From: Paenibacillus yonginensis
GTDB lineage: Bacteria > Bacillota > Bacilli > Paenibacillales > Paenibacillaceae
DNA: 64,000 nt
NCBI RefSeq assembly: GCF_001685395.1
Contig: NZ_CP014167.1
Coordinates: forward strand, 1,369,501-1,433,500
Reading direction: 5' to 3'
The notes under the pieces: generated by a model
Seen by the model: only the letters and a program-made list of their open reading frames with translations
The model's database searches: none
Told to the model about the DNA's origin: nothing
Position numbers and translations under genes: made by a program
Part shown: one piece after another, positions 46,056 to 53,077 of the stretch
Layout: each line of letters starts with the position of its first letter
Position numbering within the stretch: position 1 is the first letter of the stretch

Positions 46056-46249
46056 TCATGGGGTTCTCATGAGTGTGTTTTCAAACTGCACTTTTTTTGA
46101 CAACTCCACAGATATTTTCGGTGGAATCGCCACCAGCATGTGCACATGATCCGGCATCATATGTCCTTCTAATATCTCGACTCCCTTGTATTTACATAGA
46201 CGCTTCATGATTTCAATTAGATCTCGTCTCACTTGATTGTAGATCTCTT

Positions 46250-47503
46250 TGAAGTTAGACTGAATAGTAGACACAGAATATACTGAAAGGAGCAGCATTA
46301 GAAAAGGAGACTGTGTCCCATGAAAAAACCTGTGTATGACGAAGCCTTCAAGCGTCAGACGGTGCAACATATTAAGGAAAGTGGCCAAACGGTGGCGGAA
46401 GTCGCCCGAGAGCTGAAGATCAACGACAACACCGTGTACGGTTGGGTTAAGAAGTTTGGAACAGATCCGGAAGTGGTTGCAGCCCAGGTGTTCAAATCGG
46501 ACGAGCATCAGATGCGGGAAATGCAGAAGCGAATCCGAGAGCTGCAAGAGGAAAATGAAATCTTAAAAAAAAGCGATGCACTACTTCGCGAAAGACCGTC
46601 GGTAAAGTATTCGTTCATTCATGAACACCGCTTCGAGTACCGATTGGAGAAGTTGTGCATTGTCCTGAAAGTCTCTCGTAGCGGGTACTACAAATGGCGG
46701 TGCAGACCGGAAAGTGAACGAGAAAAACATCACCGGGAGATGACGGAGCACGTCCGTAAGGCCTACGAAGAGTCCAGAAGGCTTTACGGGAGCCCGAAAC
46801 TCACCAGGCAGTTGAATCGTCAAGGGATTCAGATCTCCGAACGCACGGTCGGTCGAATCATGAAAAAACAAGGCTTACGCTCACGTACCGTAAAGAAGTA
46901 CAAGGCGACTACCAACTCCAAGCATGCGCTTCCCGTTCAAGACAATGTGCTGGGCCGCGAGTTTCAAGCCACGAAGCCGGGGGAGAAATGGGTAACGGAT
47001 ATCACCTATGTCTGGACCGTGGAAGGATGGTTGTATCTGGCGAGTGTCATGGACCTATACTCTCGCAGAATTGTCGGTTGGCAAATGGGTGAGCGGATGA
47101 CCAAGGAACTCGTGATTGGGGCCCTTCAGCAGGCCTATGGCCGAGGGCGTCCAGACCCTGGATTACTTCACCATTCCGATCGGGGAAGCCAATACGCCTC
47201 TCACGATTACCAGAAACAGCTGTTAACATATGAGATGATCGGAAGCATGAGCCGAAAGGGGAATTGCTACGATAATGCCTGCATCGAGTCATTCCATAGT
47301 GTCCTCAAAAAGGAACTGATTTACCTGAACCACTATGAAACGAGGGAACAAGCGAAGCAGAGTATTTTCGAGTACATTGAGTTCTTCTACAACACTCGGC
47401 GTATCCATTCCTCTATTGATTACCATACCCCCATGGAGTATGAACTGCTTTACCTAAACCAGGCTGCTTAAAATCTGTGTCTACTATCTTGACAGAGGTC
47501 CAC
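46250..47503 (+). mobile_element. IS3-family insertion sequence B, inserted in IS200 tnpA
   Basis: 1254 bp. The ends share the inner inverted repeat ATAGTAGACACAGA; the left end begins TGAAGTTAGACTGA and the right end, on its complement, begins TGGACCTCTGTCAAG. The target duplication CTT lies at 46247-46249 and 47504-47506. Excision rejoins the IS200 codons AGA CGT AAA GAG ATC. Confidence 0.9.
46320..47471 (+). CDS. IS3-family transposase, OrfA and OrfB fused in one frame (element B)
   Basis: A 383-residue protein with an N-terminal HTH (VAEVARELKINDNTVYGW), a coiled-coil (MQKRIRELQEENEILKK) and an rve DDE domain (WVTDITYV, HHSDRGSQY, IESFHSVLKKE). Normally orfA would end shortly after KKAMHYFAKDRR and orfB be read by -1 slippage on A7G. 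Here the run is A8 (46565-46572), which places both parts in one frame (EILKKSDALLRERPSV). If real, frameshift regulation is lost; it may also be a sequencing insertion. Confidence 0.88.
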   Translation: MKKPVYDEAFKRQTVQHIKESGQTVAEVARELKINDNTVYGWVKKFGTDPEVVAAQVFKSDEHQMREMQKRIRELQEENEILKKSDALLRERPSVKYSFIHEHRFEYRLEKLCIVLKVSRSGYYKWRCRPESEREKHHREMTEHVRKAYEESRRLYGSPKLTRQLNRQGIQISERTVGRIMKKQGLRSRTVKKYKATTNSKHALPVQDNVLGREFQATKPGEKWVTDITYVWTVEGWLYLASVMDLYSRRIVGWQMGERMTKELVIGALQQAYGRGRPDPGLLHHSDRGSQYASHDYQKQLLTYEMIGSMSRKGNCYDNACIESFHSVLKKELIYLNHYETREQAKQSIFEYIEFFYNTRRIHSSIDYHTPMEYELLYLNQAA

Positions 47504-47589
47504 TTTACGTCTATACTTCGGGGTGAACACAATGTGATACTTACACATCCACTTTGTGTGCGCTAAACTAAAGTTTTTATTTGCCATTT

Positions 47590-47643
47590 AAGACCATCCT
47601 TTCGAATTGAGCCTGAACATCTCAATTTTATCGGGATGGTCTT
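47590..47643 (-). promoter_or_regulatory. IS200 leader stem-loop sequestering the tnpA ribosome binding site
   Basis: Arms AAGACCATCC (47590-47599) and GGATGGTCTT (47634-47643) pair perfectly, with an inner ATTGAG/CTCAAT helix. On the minus strand the tnpA ribosome binding site AAAGGATGG lies inside the stem. IS200 is known to repress transposase translation and block read-through this way. Confidence 0.75.
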
Positions 47644-47665
47644 ATTGGTGTAACCCTAGATCCCT

Positions 47666-47684
47666 CCACCCGCATAGCGGGTGG
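47666..47684 (-). repeat. IS200 left-end hairpin
   Basis: Perfect 8-bp stem CCACCCGC-ATA-GCGGGTGG, upstream of tnpA on its coding strand. Confidence 0.7.
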
Positions 47685-47766
47685 TTTGGATCGGCTACAC
47701 TAAGTTGGACAATGAAAATAAGGGCTTGTAGAATAGACCTATCATACGAAGGAGCGGATCTCTACA

Positions 47767-48048
47767 ATGCCAAAACAACGACGTACCTTTACTGCAGAAT
47801 TTAAGCGACAAATGGTACAGCTTTATGAGAATGGGAAGTCCAGGGCAGCGATTGTGGAGGAATACGACCTCACAGCTTCCGCTTTAGACCGTTGGATTAT
47901 TCAGGCTCAGACAACGGGTTCCTTTAAGGAAAAGGATAATCGTTCATCAGAAGAAACCGAACTGATGGCGTTACGAAAAGAGAACCAACGTCTGAAGATG
48001 GAGGTAGATATTTTAAAGCAAGCGGCGCTGATCATGGGACGAAAGTAG
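47767..48048 (+). CDS. IS3-family transposase OrfA (element C)
   Basis: A 93-residue HTH protein (RRTFTAEFKRQMVQLYENG, then a DLTASALDRWI helix and a coiled-coil ending in QAALIMGRK). The ATG follows GAAGGAGCGG. OrfB continues in the -1 frame. Confidence 0.9.
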   Translation: MPKQRRTFTAEFKRQMVQLYENGKSRAAIVEEYDLTASALDRWIIQAQTTGSFKEKDNRSSEETELMALRKENQRLKMEVDILKQAALIMGRK

Positions 48049-48089
48049 CTATCATTCGGAATAACCTGGATAAATACTCGGTATCAGCA

Positions 48090-48884
48090 TTGTGTAACGT
48101 CCTGCAAATTGCAAGAAGTACGTACTATTATGAAGCCAAAGAACGACCGAATGAAGATGGGTTATCAAAGGCTATTGTGGAAATCTTCTATAAGAACCGA
48201 AAAGCCTACGGTACACGAAAGATCAAAACCAAGCTCCAGGAACAAGGACTCATCGTGTCTAGACGCCGTATTGGCCGAATCATGCGTGAGCAAGGCCTGG
48301 TCTCCACCTATACCATTGCCCAGTTTAAGCCCCACAAAACGGCCTGTAATGAGGCGGCAACGACGAATGTGTTAGCTCGTGAGTTTGACCAGGCTGAAAT
48401 TAAGCGCTTCGTGGTCAGCGATCTAACGTATGTGAAGGTAGGGCACCGTTGGCACTACATTTGCGTCCTCATCGACCTGTTCAATCGAGAGATCATTGGC
48501 CATAGTGCAGGTCCACATAAGGACGCTGCTCTGGTTTCGCGCGCCTTTGCTACGGTAGAAGGTGACCTGAGCCAAATCCAGTGGTTTCATACGGACCGTG
48601 GAAGTGAGTTTAAAAACCAGAAGATGGACGAGCTTCTGGAAACCTTTGAGATCAGTCGATCGTTAAGCGCGAAGGGTTGTCCTTATGACAACGCTGTAGC
48701 GGAAGCAACCTACAAGGTCATGAAAACGGAGTTCATCCATCAGATGGAGTTCCAGAGCCTCGATCACCTGCAGTTGGAACTATACGACTATGTTAACTGG
48801 TTTAACAAGCATCGAATTCATGGATCATTGGGGTACATGACGCCTGTTCAGTACCGTCAAGTAGCCCTTAAAAAAGCTGTCTGA
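48090..48884 (+). CDS. IS3-family transposase OrfB (element C), rve integrase
   Basis: A 264-residue catalytic protein: VVSDLTYVKVG (first Asp), FHTDRGSEFKN (second Asp) and VAEATYKVMKTE (catalytic Glu). The open frame extends upstream to overlap orfA at about 48035, so OrfAB is expected by -1 frameshift. Looks intact. Confidence 0.9.
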   Translation: MCNVLQIARSTYYYEAKERPNEDGLSKAIVEIFYKNRKAYGTRKIKTKLQEQGLIVSRRRIGRIMREQGLVSTYTIAQFKPHKTACNEAATTNVLAREFDQAEIKRFVVSDLTYVKVGHRWHYICVLIDLFNREIIGHSAGPHKDAALVSRAFATVEGDLSQIQWFHTDRGSEFKNQKMDELLETFEISRSLSAKGCPYDNAVAEATYKVMKTEFIHQMEFQSLDHLQLELYDYVNWFNKHRIHGSLGYMTPVQYRQVALKKAV

Positions 48885-48959
48885 TTTAATGTTGACAATC
48901 CAGTTTTATATTTCGCGCGTTTCACGCGCTCAACAGGCTGAAGCCTAAAAAATAAAAAA

Positions 48960-48984
48960 AATCCCCGAAAAAAATTCGGGGATT
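48960..48984 (-). terminator. Minus-strand terminator right of IS C
   Basis: Stem AATCCCCGAA/TTCGGGGATT. On the minus strand it is followed by a T8 run. No minus-strand gene is obvious upstream of it in the 375-bp gap before trxB, so it may be a relic of the pre-insertion context or block read-through into the IS nest. Confidence 0.7.
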
Positions 48985-49054
48985 CTCTACAGCCTGGCAG
49001 AGGATGTAAACAGAATAGCCTCCGTATGGCCTGCAAACTAATTTTATAAAAGAG

Positions 49055-49083
49055 TTGACAAGAAACGGAATAAGGAGTATAAA
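49055..49083 (+). promoter_or_regulatory. Strong sigma-A promoter upstream of trxB
   Basis: TTGACA (49055-49060), 17-bp spacer, TATAAA (49078-49083). The transcript would start near 49090 and have a leader of about 195 nt before trxB, containing the small ORF at 49124. Confidence 0.7.
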
Positions 49084-49123
49084 TAAATTGTGGAAAATAT
49101 AGTTGTTCAAAATTAAATTGGGA

Positions 49124-49231
49124 ATGCGATTCAACGACTATTTCTTCAAGGCTGGACCGATCGCCTTTGTAACAAGAGAGGAAGCAGGTCCAGAAGGTTT
49201 TAAGTGGATAAGGGCTTATTTTTTTGACTAA
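49124..49231 (+). CDS. Candidate 35-residue ORF in the trxB leader
   Basis: An ATG-started frame of 35 codons between the two trxB promoters, starting MRFNDYFFKAG and ending IRAYFFD. Its composition is protein-like rather than random, but the ribosome binding site is poor. It may be a small protein, a leader peptide or a gene remnant. Confidence 0.3.
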   Translation: MRFNDYFFKAGPIAFVTREEAGPEGFKWIRAYFFD

Positions 49232-49238
49232 TGTATCG

Positions 49239-49267
49239 TTGACAATTTAATTGCTAACAACTAAAAT
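49239..49267 (+). promoter_or_regulatory. Second promoter immediately before trxB
   Basis: TTGACA, 17-bp spacer, TAAAAT (49262-49267). The predicted start near 49274 falls at the edge of the GTGGGGG ribosome binding site, leaving a leader of about 11 nt, so use in vivo is uncertain. Confidence 0.45.
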
Positions 49268-49284
49268 GAGTGGGGGAATTGAAC

Positions 49285-50238
49285 ATGTATAAAGCAATCG
49301 TAATCGGTACAGGACCGGCGGGACTAACAGCTGCCATCTATCTGGCTCGGGCCAATCTTCAGCCTTTGGTTATCGAAGGGGATCAACCTGGCGGGCAGTT
49401 GACAACAACAACTGAAGTTGAGAACTTTCCCGGGTTTCCGGAGGGCATCCTTGGACCGGACCTTATGGACAATATGAGAAAGCAGGCGGAACGATTCGGC
49501 GCAGCTTTCCAAACCGGCTGGGTCAAGGAGATCGATCTGCAAAACCGGCCATTCACGCTGCGGCTGGAGAACGGGGAGACCTTGACGACGGAAGCCCTGA
49601 TCGTTTCCACAGGGGCATCGGCCAATCTGCTGCATATTCCGAATGAGATGGAGAACATCGGCAGAGGCGTCAGCACCTGCGCGACTTGCGACGGCTTCTT
49701 TTTCCGGGGCAAAAAGATCATCGTGGTCGGAGGAGGCGACTCCGCTATGGAGGAAGCTCATTTCCTTACCCGCTTTGCCAGCGAGGTGCGGGTCGTACAC
49801 CGCAGAGACGAATTGAAAGCTTCCAAGATCATGCAGGATCGGGCCCGGGCCAATGAGAAAATCGAGTGGAGCCTGAACCGGACTCCGCTGGAGGTTGTGG
49901 AAGGCGAACACGGGGTTACGGGACTCAAGGTGCTGAACAACGAAACCGGCGAAACCGAAGTCATCGACACGCAGGGAATCTTTGTAGCGATTGGACATCG
50001 TCCGAACACGGCTTTCCTGAATGGTCAACTCGAGACTGATGCGAACGGTTATCTGGTAGTTCAGCCGGGCACTTCCGCCACAAGCATTCCAGGCGTATTT
50101 GCCTGCGGCGATGTGAAGGACCCTGTTTATCGTCAAGCCATTACTTCGGCGGGCAGCGGCGCCATGGCTGCGCTGGATCTGGAGAGATTCGTAGAGGAGC
50201 ATCCTGTATCTTCTCCCGCTGTGCAGGAGGTGGTCTAA
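49285..50238 (+). CDS. trxB: Thioredoxin reductase
   Basis: A 317-residue low-molecular-weight flavoprotein disulfide reductase. FAD-binding [15 protein letters not shown] is at the N-terminus, redox-active Cys132-Ala-Thr-Cys135 in [16 protein letters not shown] loop [10 protein letters not shown], and the C-terminal FAD motif [11 protein letters not shown]. It reduces thioredoxin with NADPH. The ATG at 49285 is preferred over the GTG at 49270, which lies in the ribosome binding site. It is followed 71 bp later by tpx, a thioredoxin-dependent peroxidase. Confidence 0.92.
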   Translation: MYKAIVIGTGPAGLTAAIYLARANLQPLVIEGDQPGGQLTTTTEVENFPGFPEGILGPDLMDNMRKQAERFGAAFQTGWVKEIDLQNRPFTLRLENGETLTTEALIVSTGASANLLHIPNEMENIGRGVSTCATCDGFFFRGKKIIVVGGGDSAMEEAHFLTRFASEVRVVHRRDELKASKIMQDRARANEKIEWSLNRTPLEVVEGEHGVTGLKVLNNETGETEVIDTQGIFVAIGHRPNTAFLNGQLETDANGYLVVQPGTSATSIPGVFACGDVKDPVYRQAITSAGSGAMAALDLERFVEEHPVSSPAVQEVV

Positions 50239-50309
50239 TCCTTGTTGCTTTGACCGTCAAGCCTGCTGCACAACAAAAAATATAAAACATTTATTGGAGG
50301 AATTTTATA

Positions 50310-50828
50310 ATGGCACAAGAACGTACTGGAGTAGCAACTTTTGGAGGAAACCCAATTACGCTGATCGGACCTGAATTGAAAGTGGGCGATAAAGCCCCTG
50401 ATTTCCGAATTAACAAAGACCTGGTAACCGAAGCCGGCTTGTCCGATTATAAAGGCAAAATCAAACTGATTTCGGTAGTTCCTTCTCTGGACACGGACGT
50501 GTGTGACGCGCAAACCCGCCGTTTTAACGAGGAAGCGTCCAAACTCGGCGACAACGTGGTCGTATTGACGGTTTCCGTGGACCTTCCGTTTGCACAAAGT
50601 CGTTTCTGCTCCGTTGCGGGAATCGATAAATTGGAAACCTTGACCGACTACAAACATCGTTCATTTGGCGAAGCTTACGGCGTATTGATTAAAGAACTTC
50701 AGTTGGAAATGCGCTCGATCTTTATCATCGATGCCGACGACACGATCCGTTACGTGGAATATTTGGGCGAGATGGGCAACCATCCGAACTATGAGGCGGC
50801 CATTTCTGCTTTGAAACAACTGGTTTAA
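50310..50828 (+). CDS. tpx: Thiol peroxidase (2-Cys peroxiredoxin, Tpx)
   Basis: A 172-residue atypical 2-Cys peroxiredoxin that reduces peroxides. Peroxidatic Cys65 is in SLDTDVCDAQTRRF and resolving Cys100 in SRFCSVAG, the spacing of Tpx. TTGGAGG precedes the ATG. Electrons would come from thioredoxin reduced by the upstream TrxB, so the pair forms a complete peroxide-scavenging unit. Confidence 0.95.
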   Translation: MAQERTGVATFGGNPITLIGPELKVGDKAPDFRINKDLVTEAGLSDYKGKIKLISVVPSLDTDVCDAQTRRFNEEASKLGDNVVVLTVSVDLPFAQSRFCSVAGIDKLETLTDYKHRSFGEAYGVLIKELQLEMRSIFIIDADDTIRYVEYLGEMGNHPNYEAAISALKQLV

Positions 50829-50881
50829 TTCTGACTGGAAAGGATCAGCGGCTGCTGCGGAGCTGCCGCCCTTCAGGCTTG

Positions 50882-50932
50882 AAAAGCGGTGATCGGGGAC
50901 GTTTCTTGCGTCTTCCGGTCGCCGCTTTTTTA
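50882..50932 (+). terminator. Terminator after tpx
   Basis: About 20-bp stem with wobble pairs (AAAAGCGGTGATCGGGGACG with CGTCTTCCGGTCGCCGCTTTT) and a T-run ending at 50931. Confidence 0.88.
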
Positions 50933-50994
50933 TTTTGCTTATGTAAAATCAGCGATTAAGCCTTGGGTTGACTTTACAAAACGCTTCGTGATAC

Positions 50995-51019
50995 ATTGTG
51001 TATATACGATATTCACAAT
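50995..51019 (+). promoter_or_regulatory. Candidate GntR (YtrA-type) operator
   Basis: ATTGTG-N13-CACAAT is a perfect inverted repeat, 19 bp ahead of the ABC ATPase gene and just after a TTGACT...TACATT promoter-like pair at about 50969-50998. The 13-bp spacing equals that reported for the YtrA operator (AGTGTA-N13-TACACT). The operon encodes its own GntR regulator. Confidence 0.5.
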
Positions 51020-51037
51020 TTACGAAGGAGGCAGGTT

Positions 51038-51892
51038 ATGCTGGCGTTAGACATTCGAAATTTGAGCAAAAAATACTCCGACTTTCAGATAAAAGACGTC
51101 TCATTTCAGTTGGAGAAGGGTTATATCATGGGGTTTATCGGTGGCAATGGCGCCGGGAAAACAACCACGATAAAATCGATCTTAAACCTGATTCAAATCG
51201 ATAACGGCGAGATCTACGTTTTTGGCAAGAATATGGCGGAACACGAATTGGAACTGAAGCAGGAAATCGGGTGCACCTTCGGCGATATTGATTTCTATAC
51301 ACGCAGCAAGATAAAAACGATGACACGTATCACAAAGAAGTTCTATAAGAATTGGAATGACGAAACGTATTATAACTATTTGCATAGATTCAAATTGGAT
51401 GAAAACAAAAAAATTGCCGAATTGTCTACAGGAATGAGAGTCAAATACAGCTTGGCCCTTGCTTTATCCCATGGCGCGAAGCTTCTTATCCTGGATGAAC
51501 CGACAAGCGGACTCGACCCTGTTTCAAGAGACGAGCTGATCGATATCTTCCAACAGCTTATCGTTGATGGCGAGATCAGCATTCTGTTCTCCACTCATAT
51601 TACATCCGACTTGGAGAAATGTGCGGATTTTATAACCTTTATTGAGAATGGACAAATCTTCGCCAGCTCCGAGAAAAATGATTTTAAGGATTCCTTTCGT
51701 TTGCTCAGCGGCAGCGAGGACCAGCTGCACCAGGTAAAGGAACAGTTAATTTCCTACAAAATAAACTCTTTCGGCTTTACCGGATTGATTCATACCAAAG
51801 ACCTCAAGCCATCCTCCGAGCTAAAGGCAACCACGCCAAGCCTTGAGGAAATCATGATTTATTTCGCGAAAAAGGAGGATGTACATGTATAA
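51038..51892 (+). CDS. ABC transporter ATP-binding protein (YtrB/EcsA-like)
   Basis: A protein of about 284 residues. Walker A GGNGAGKTT, Q-loop region GCTFGDIDFY, a signature in ELSTGMRVK (LSTGM instead of LSGGQ), Walker B LLILDEPTSGLD, and the His-loop FSTHITSDLEKC. ATG at 51038 has AAGGAGG upstream. First gene of an ATPase, permease, GntR operon with overlapping genes. Such GntR-controlled exporters often respond to cell-envelope stress or peptides; substrate unknown. Confidence 0.87.
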   Translation: MLALDIRNLSKKYSDFQIKDVSFQLEKGYIMGFIGGNGAGKTTTIKSILNLIQIDNGEIYVFGKNMAEHELELKQEIGCTFGDIDFYTRSKIKTMTRITKKFYKNWNDETYYNYLHRFKLDENKKIAELSTGMRVKYSLALALSHGAKLLILDEPTSGLDPVSRDELIDIFQQLIVDGEISILFSTHITSDLEKCADFITFIENGQIFASSEKNDFKDSFRLLSGSEDQLHQVKEQLISYKINSFGFTGLIHTKDLKPSSELKATTPSLEEIMIYFAKKEDVHV

Positions 51893-52541
51893 TTTGGTGA
51901 TGAAAGATTTGAAATTAGGCGTAAATCCCTGGTTCCTTGTATTGCCTTTATTTACGGGGGCCTTGATGTTTGTTCCAGGCTGGGTTTATTTTATCGTCCC
52001 GCTTTATTTCTGTTTCATAACGGTGCCGAATATGTTTGGCGGATTTAAAAGTCAGAACGATTTGGTGTTTAGTACAATTATGCCCGTGACCAAAAAAGAC
52101 ATCGTAAAAGCCAGAATCACCGTTGTTGTCATTCTGGAGCTCTTGCATCTGCTTGTTGCCATGATCTTCAGCCTGTTTACGCTTCGGTTATACCCGAATC
52201 TCACTTATTTTTTCTTTGTGCCGCACACGGGTTTTTGGGGATTATGTTTCATCATGCTTGGGATCTTCAACCTCGTATTTCTGCCCATGTATTACAAAAC
52301 GGCCTATAAGTATGGAGCGGCAACCGTTGCATCCATTACGGCCGCCATCCTTTTTGCTGGAGTCGCCCAATGGGCCGGAATAAGCAGTCCGTGGATGAAC
52401 GGTATTTTTTATGGCTCCGGTACAAATCATACGTTGCAGCAGCTCTCCATACTGGCCCTAGGCATTGTCATTTTTATTGCTTTCACTCTGATTGCTTACC
52501 GGATTGCGGTGAAACGATTCCTAAAAGTGGAGATATTATGA
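51885..52541 (+). CDS. ABC-2 type membrane subunit
   Basis: A protein of about 218 residues with six predicted membrane segments, of the ABC-2 permease (PF13346-like) type found next to YtrA-like regulators. The ATG at 51885 lies six bases after AAAGGAGG; the ATG at 51879 is too close to it. It overlaps the ATPase gene by 8 bp and the regulator gene by 4 bp (ATGA). Confidence 0.82.
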   Translation: MYNLVMKDLKLGVNPWFLVLPLFTGALMFVPGWVYFIVPLYFCFITVPNMFGGFKSQNDLVFSTIMPVTKKDIVKARITVVVILELLHLLVAMIFSLFTLRLYPNLTYFFFVPHTGFWGLCFIMLGIFNLVFLPMYYKTAYKYGAATVASITAAILFAGVAQWAGISSPWMNGIFYGSGTNHTLQQLSILALGIVIFIAFTLIAYRIAVKRFLKVEIL

Positions 52542-52903
52542 ACGTAACGATTTTGAATACATCCGAGAAACCGATCTATCAGCAGATTTATGAACAGATC
52601 AGCGCTCAAATCCTGAAAGGCGAGTTGGAAAGCGGTTATTGCTTACCGCCTATTCGGCAGGCGGCGCTGGAGCTTAGAGTCAGCGTCATCACCGTAAAGA
52701 AAGCCTGGGAAGAACTCGAACGAATAGGTTTGATCAATACGGTAACGGGGAAAGGATGTTTTGTAGCAGAATTTACCGCGGAAGAGATGTCGCGAATACG
52801 CAGCGAAATGATTCTGAAGCAAATGGAAAGCGACGCCTCGTACTACAAATCCTTTGGCGTCACCCTGGATGAAATGGTGGAGCTGTTGAAGAAGATTTAT
52901 TGA
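52538..52903 (+). CDS. GntR-family regulator, YtrA type
   Basis: A 121-residue short GntR protein: winged helix (PIYQQIYEQISAQILKGEL, then QAALELRVSVITVKKAWEELE) and a brief helical tail instead of a large ligand domain, the hallmark of the YtrA subfamily. It lies last in the ABC operon, which differs from many ytr operons where it is first. It likely represses the operon via the repeat at 50995-51019. The frame is open upstream to 52370 but that is inside the permease gene. Confidence 0.88.
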   Translation: MNVTILNTSEKPIYQQIYEQISAQILKGELESGYCLPPIRQAALELRVSVITVKKAWEELERIGLINTVTGKGCFVAEFTAEEMSRIRSEMILKQMESDASYYKSFGVTLDEMVELLKKIY

Positions 52904-52953
52904 CGGCTTGACCGGTGATGAGCGTTTTTACATGTTAGTCGGATAGCTTCAGC

Positions 52954-52978
52954 AGGCGCTTAAATGGGCGCCTTTTTT
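52954..52978 (+). terminator. Terminator of the GntR-ABC operon
   Basis: Stem AGGCGC/GCGCCT, 8-nt loop, T6 tail, 51 bp after the GntR stop. Confidence 0.82.
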
Positions 52979-53077
52979 GCGCTGCTGTTTGACTTTATTG
53001 TTATTCGGTTCGCAAGCCAAAGAAGACCCCCGGGTCCGCTATTCTGCGGCATTCGAGGGCCTTTGATGTAGGGCTAA

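Larger units (their letters stand above)
44802..46108 (+). mobile_element. IS3-family insertion sequence A, inserted in IS200 tnpA
   Basis: 1307 bp with imperfect inverted ends starting TGGAGT (left TGGAGTGCTACGATAAAAAT, right complement TGGAGTTGTCAAAAAAAGTG). A 3-bp target duplication CAG flanks it (44799-44801 and 46109-46111). It carries orfA and orfB in the -1 arrangement. Removing it rejoins the IS200 transposase codons ATA TCT GTG TCT. Confidence 0.92.
44548..47597 (-). pseudogene. tnpA: IS200-type Y1 transposase TnpA in three pieces
   Basis: The N-terminal piece (about 47507-47587) encodes NKNFSLAHTKW and YHIVFTPKYRRK. The middle (46109-46249) encodes EIYNQVRRDL, LEGHMMPDHVHMLVA (the HUH metal motif) and PPKIS. 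The C-terminal piece (44548-44798) encodes FMGYLKGKSALMIFE, AEGYYVSTVGLNE (with the catalytic-type Tyr) and a Lys-rich end. Joined they give about 157 residues, the IS200 TnpA length. One A is also missing at codon 3 relative to the usual ATG (47587), so the intact frame would have to start at ATG 47597. Confidence 0.85.
44405..47690 (-). mobile_element. IS200/IS605-family element (tnpA only) broken by two IS3 insertions
   Basis: The element is delimited by end hairpins that share the CCACCCG/CGGGTGG core (44412-44434 and 47666-47684), as in IS200-type elements that transpose as single strands. Its only gene is tnpA on the minus strand; no tnpB is present. Removing the IS3 elements at 44802-46108 and 46250-47503, plus one copy of each 3-bp duplication, restores a continuous transposase. 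Exact ends are approximate. Confidence 0.8.
47697..48910 (+). mobile_element. IS3-family (IS150-like) insertion sequence C
   Basis: About 1.21 kb carrying orfA and orfB, directly beside the IS200 left end. Weak inverted ends are seen: TAAGTTGGACAATG near 47701 and, complemented, TAAAACTGGATTGTC near 48908. I could not find a target duplication, so the borders are approximate. Confidence 0.75.

Noticed and set aside
48922..49134. A 70-codon hydrophobic minus-strand frame right of IS C
   Set aside because: It contains the terminator stem at 48960-48984 within its frame, lacks a ribosome binding site and overlaps a plus-strand promoter.
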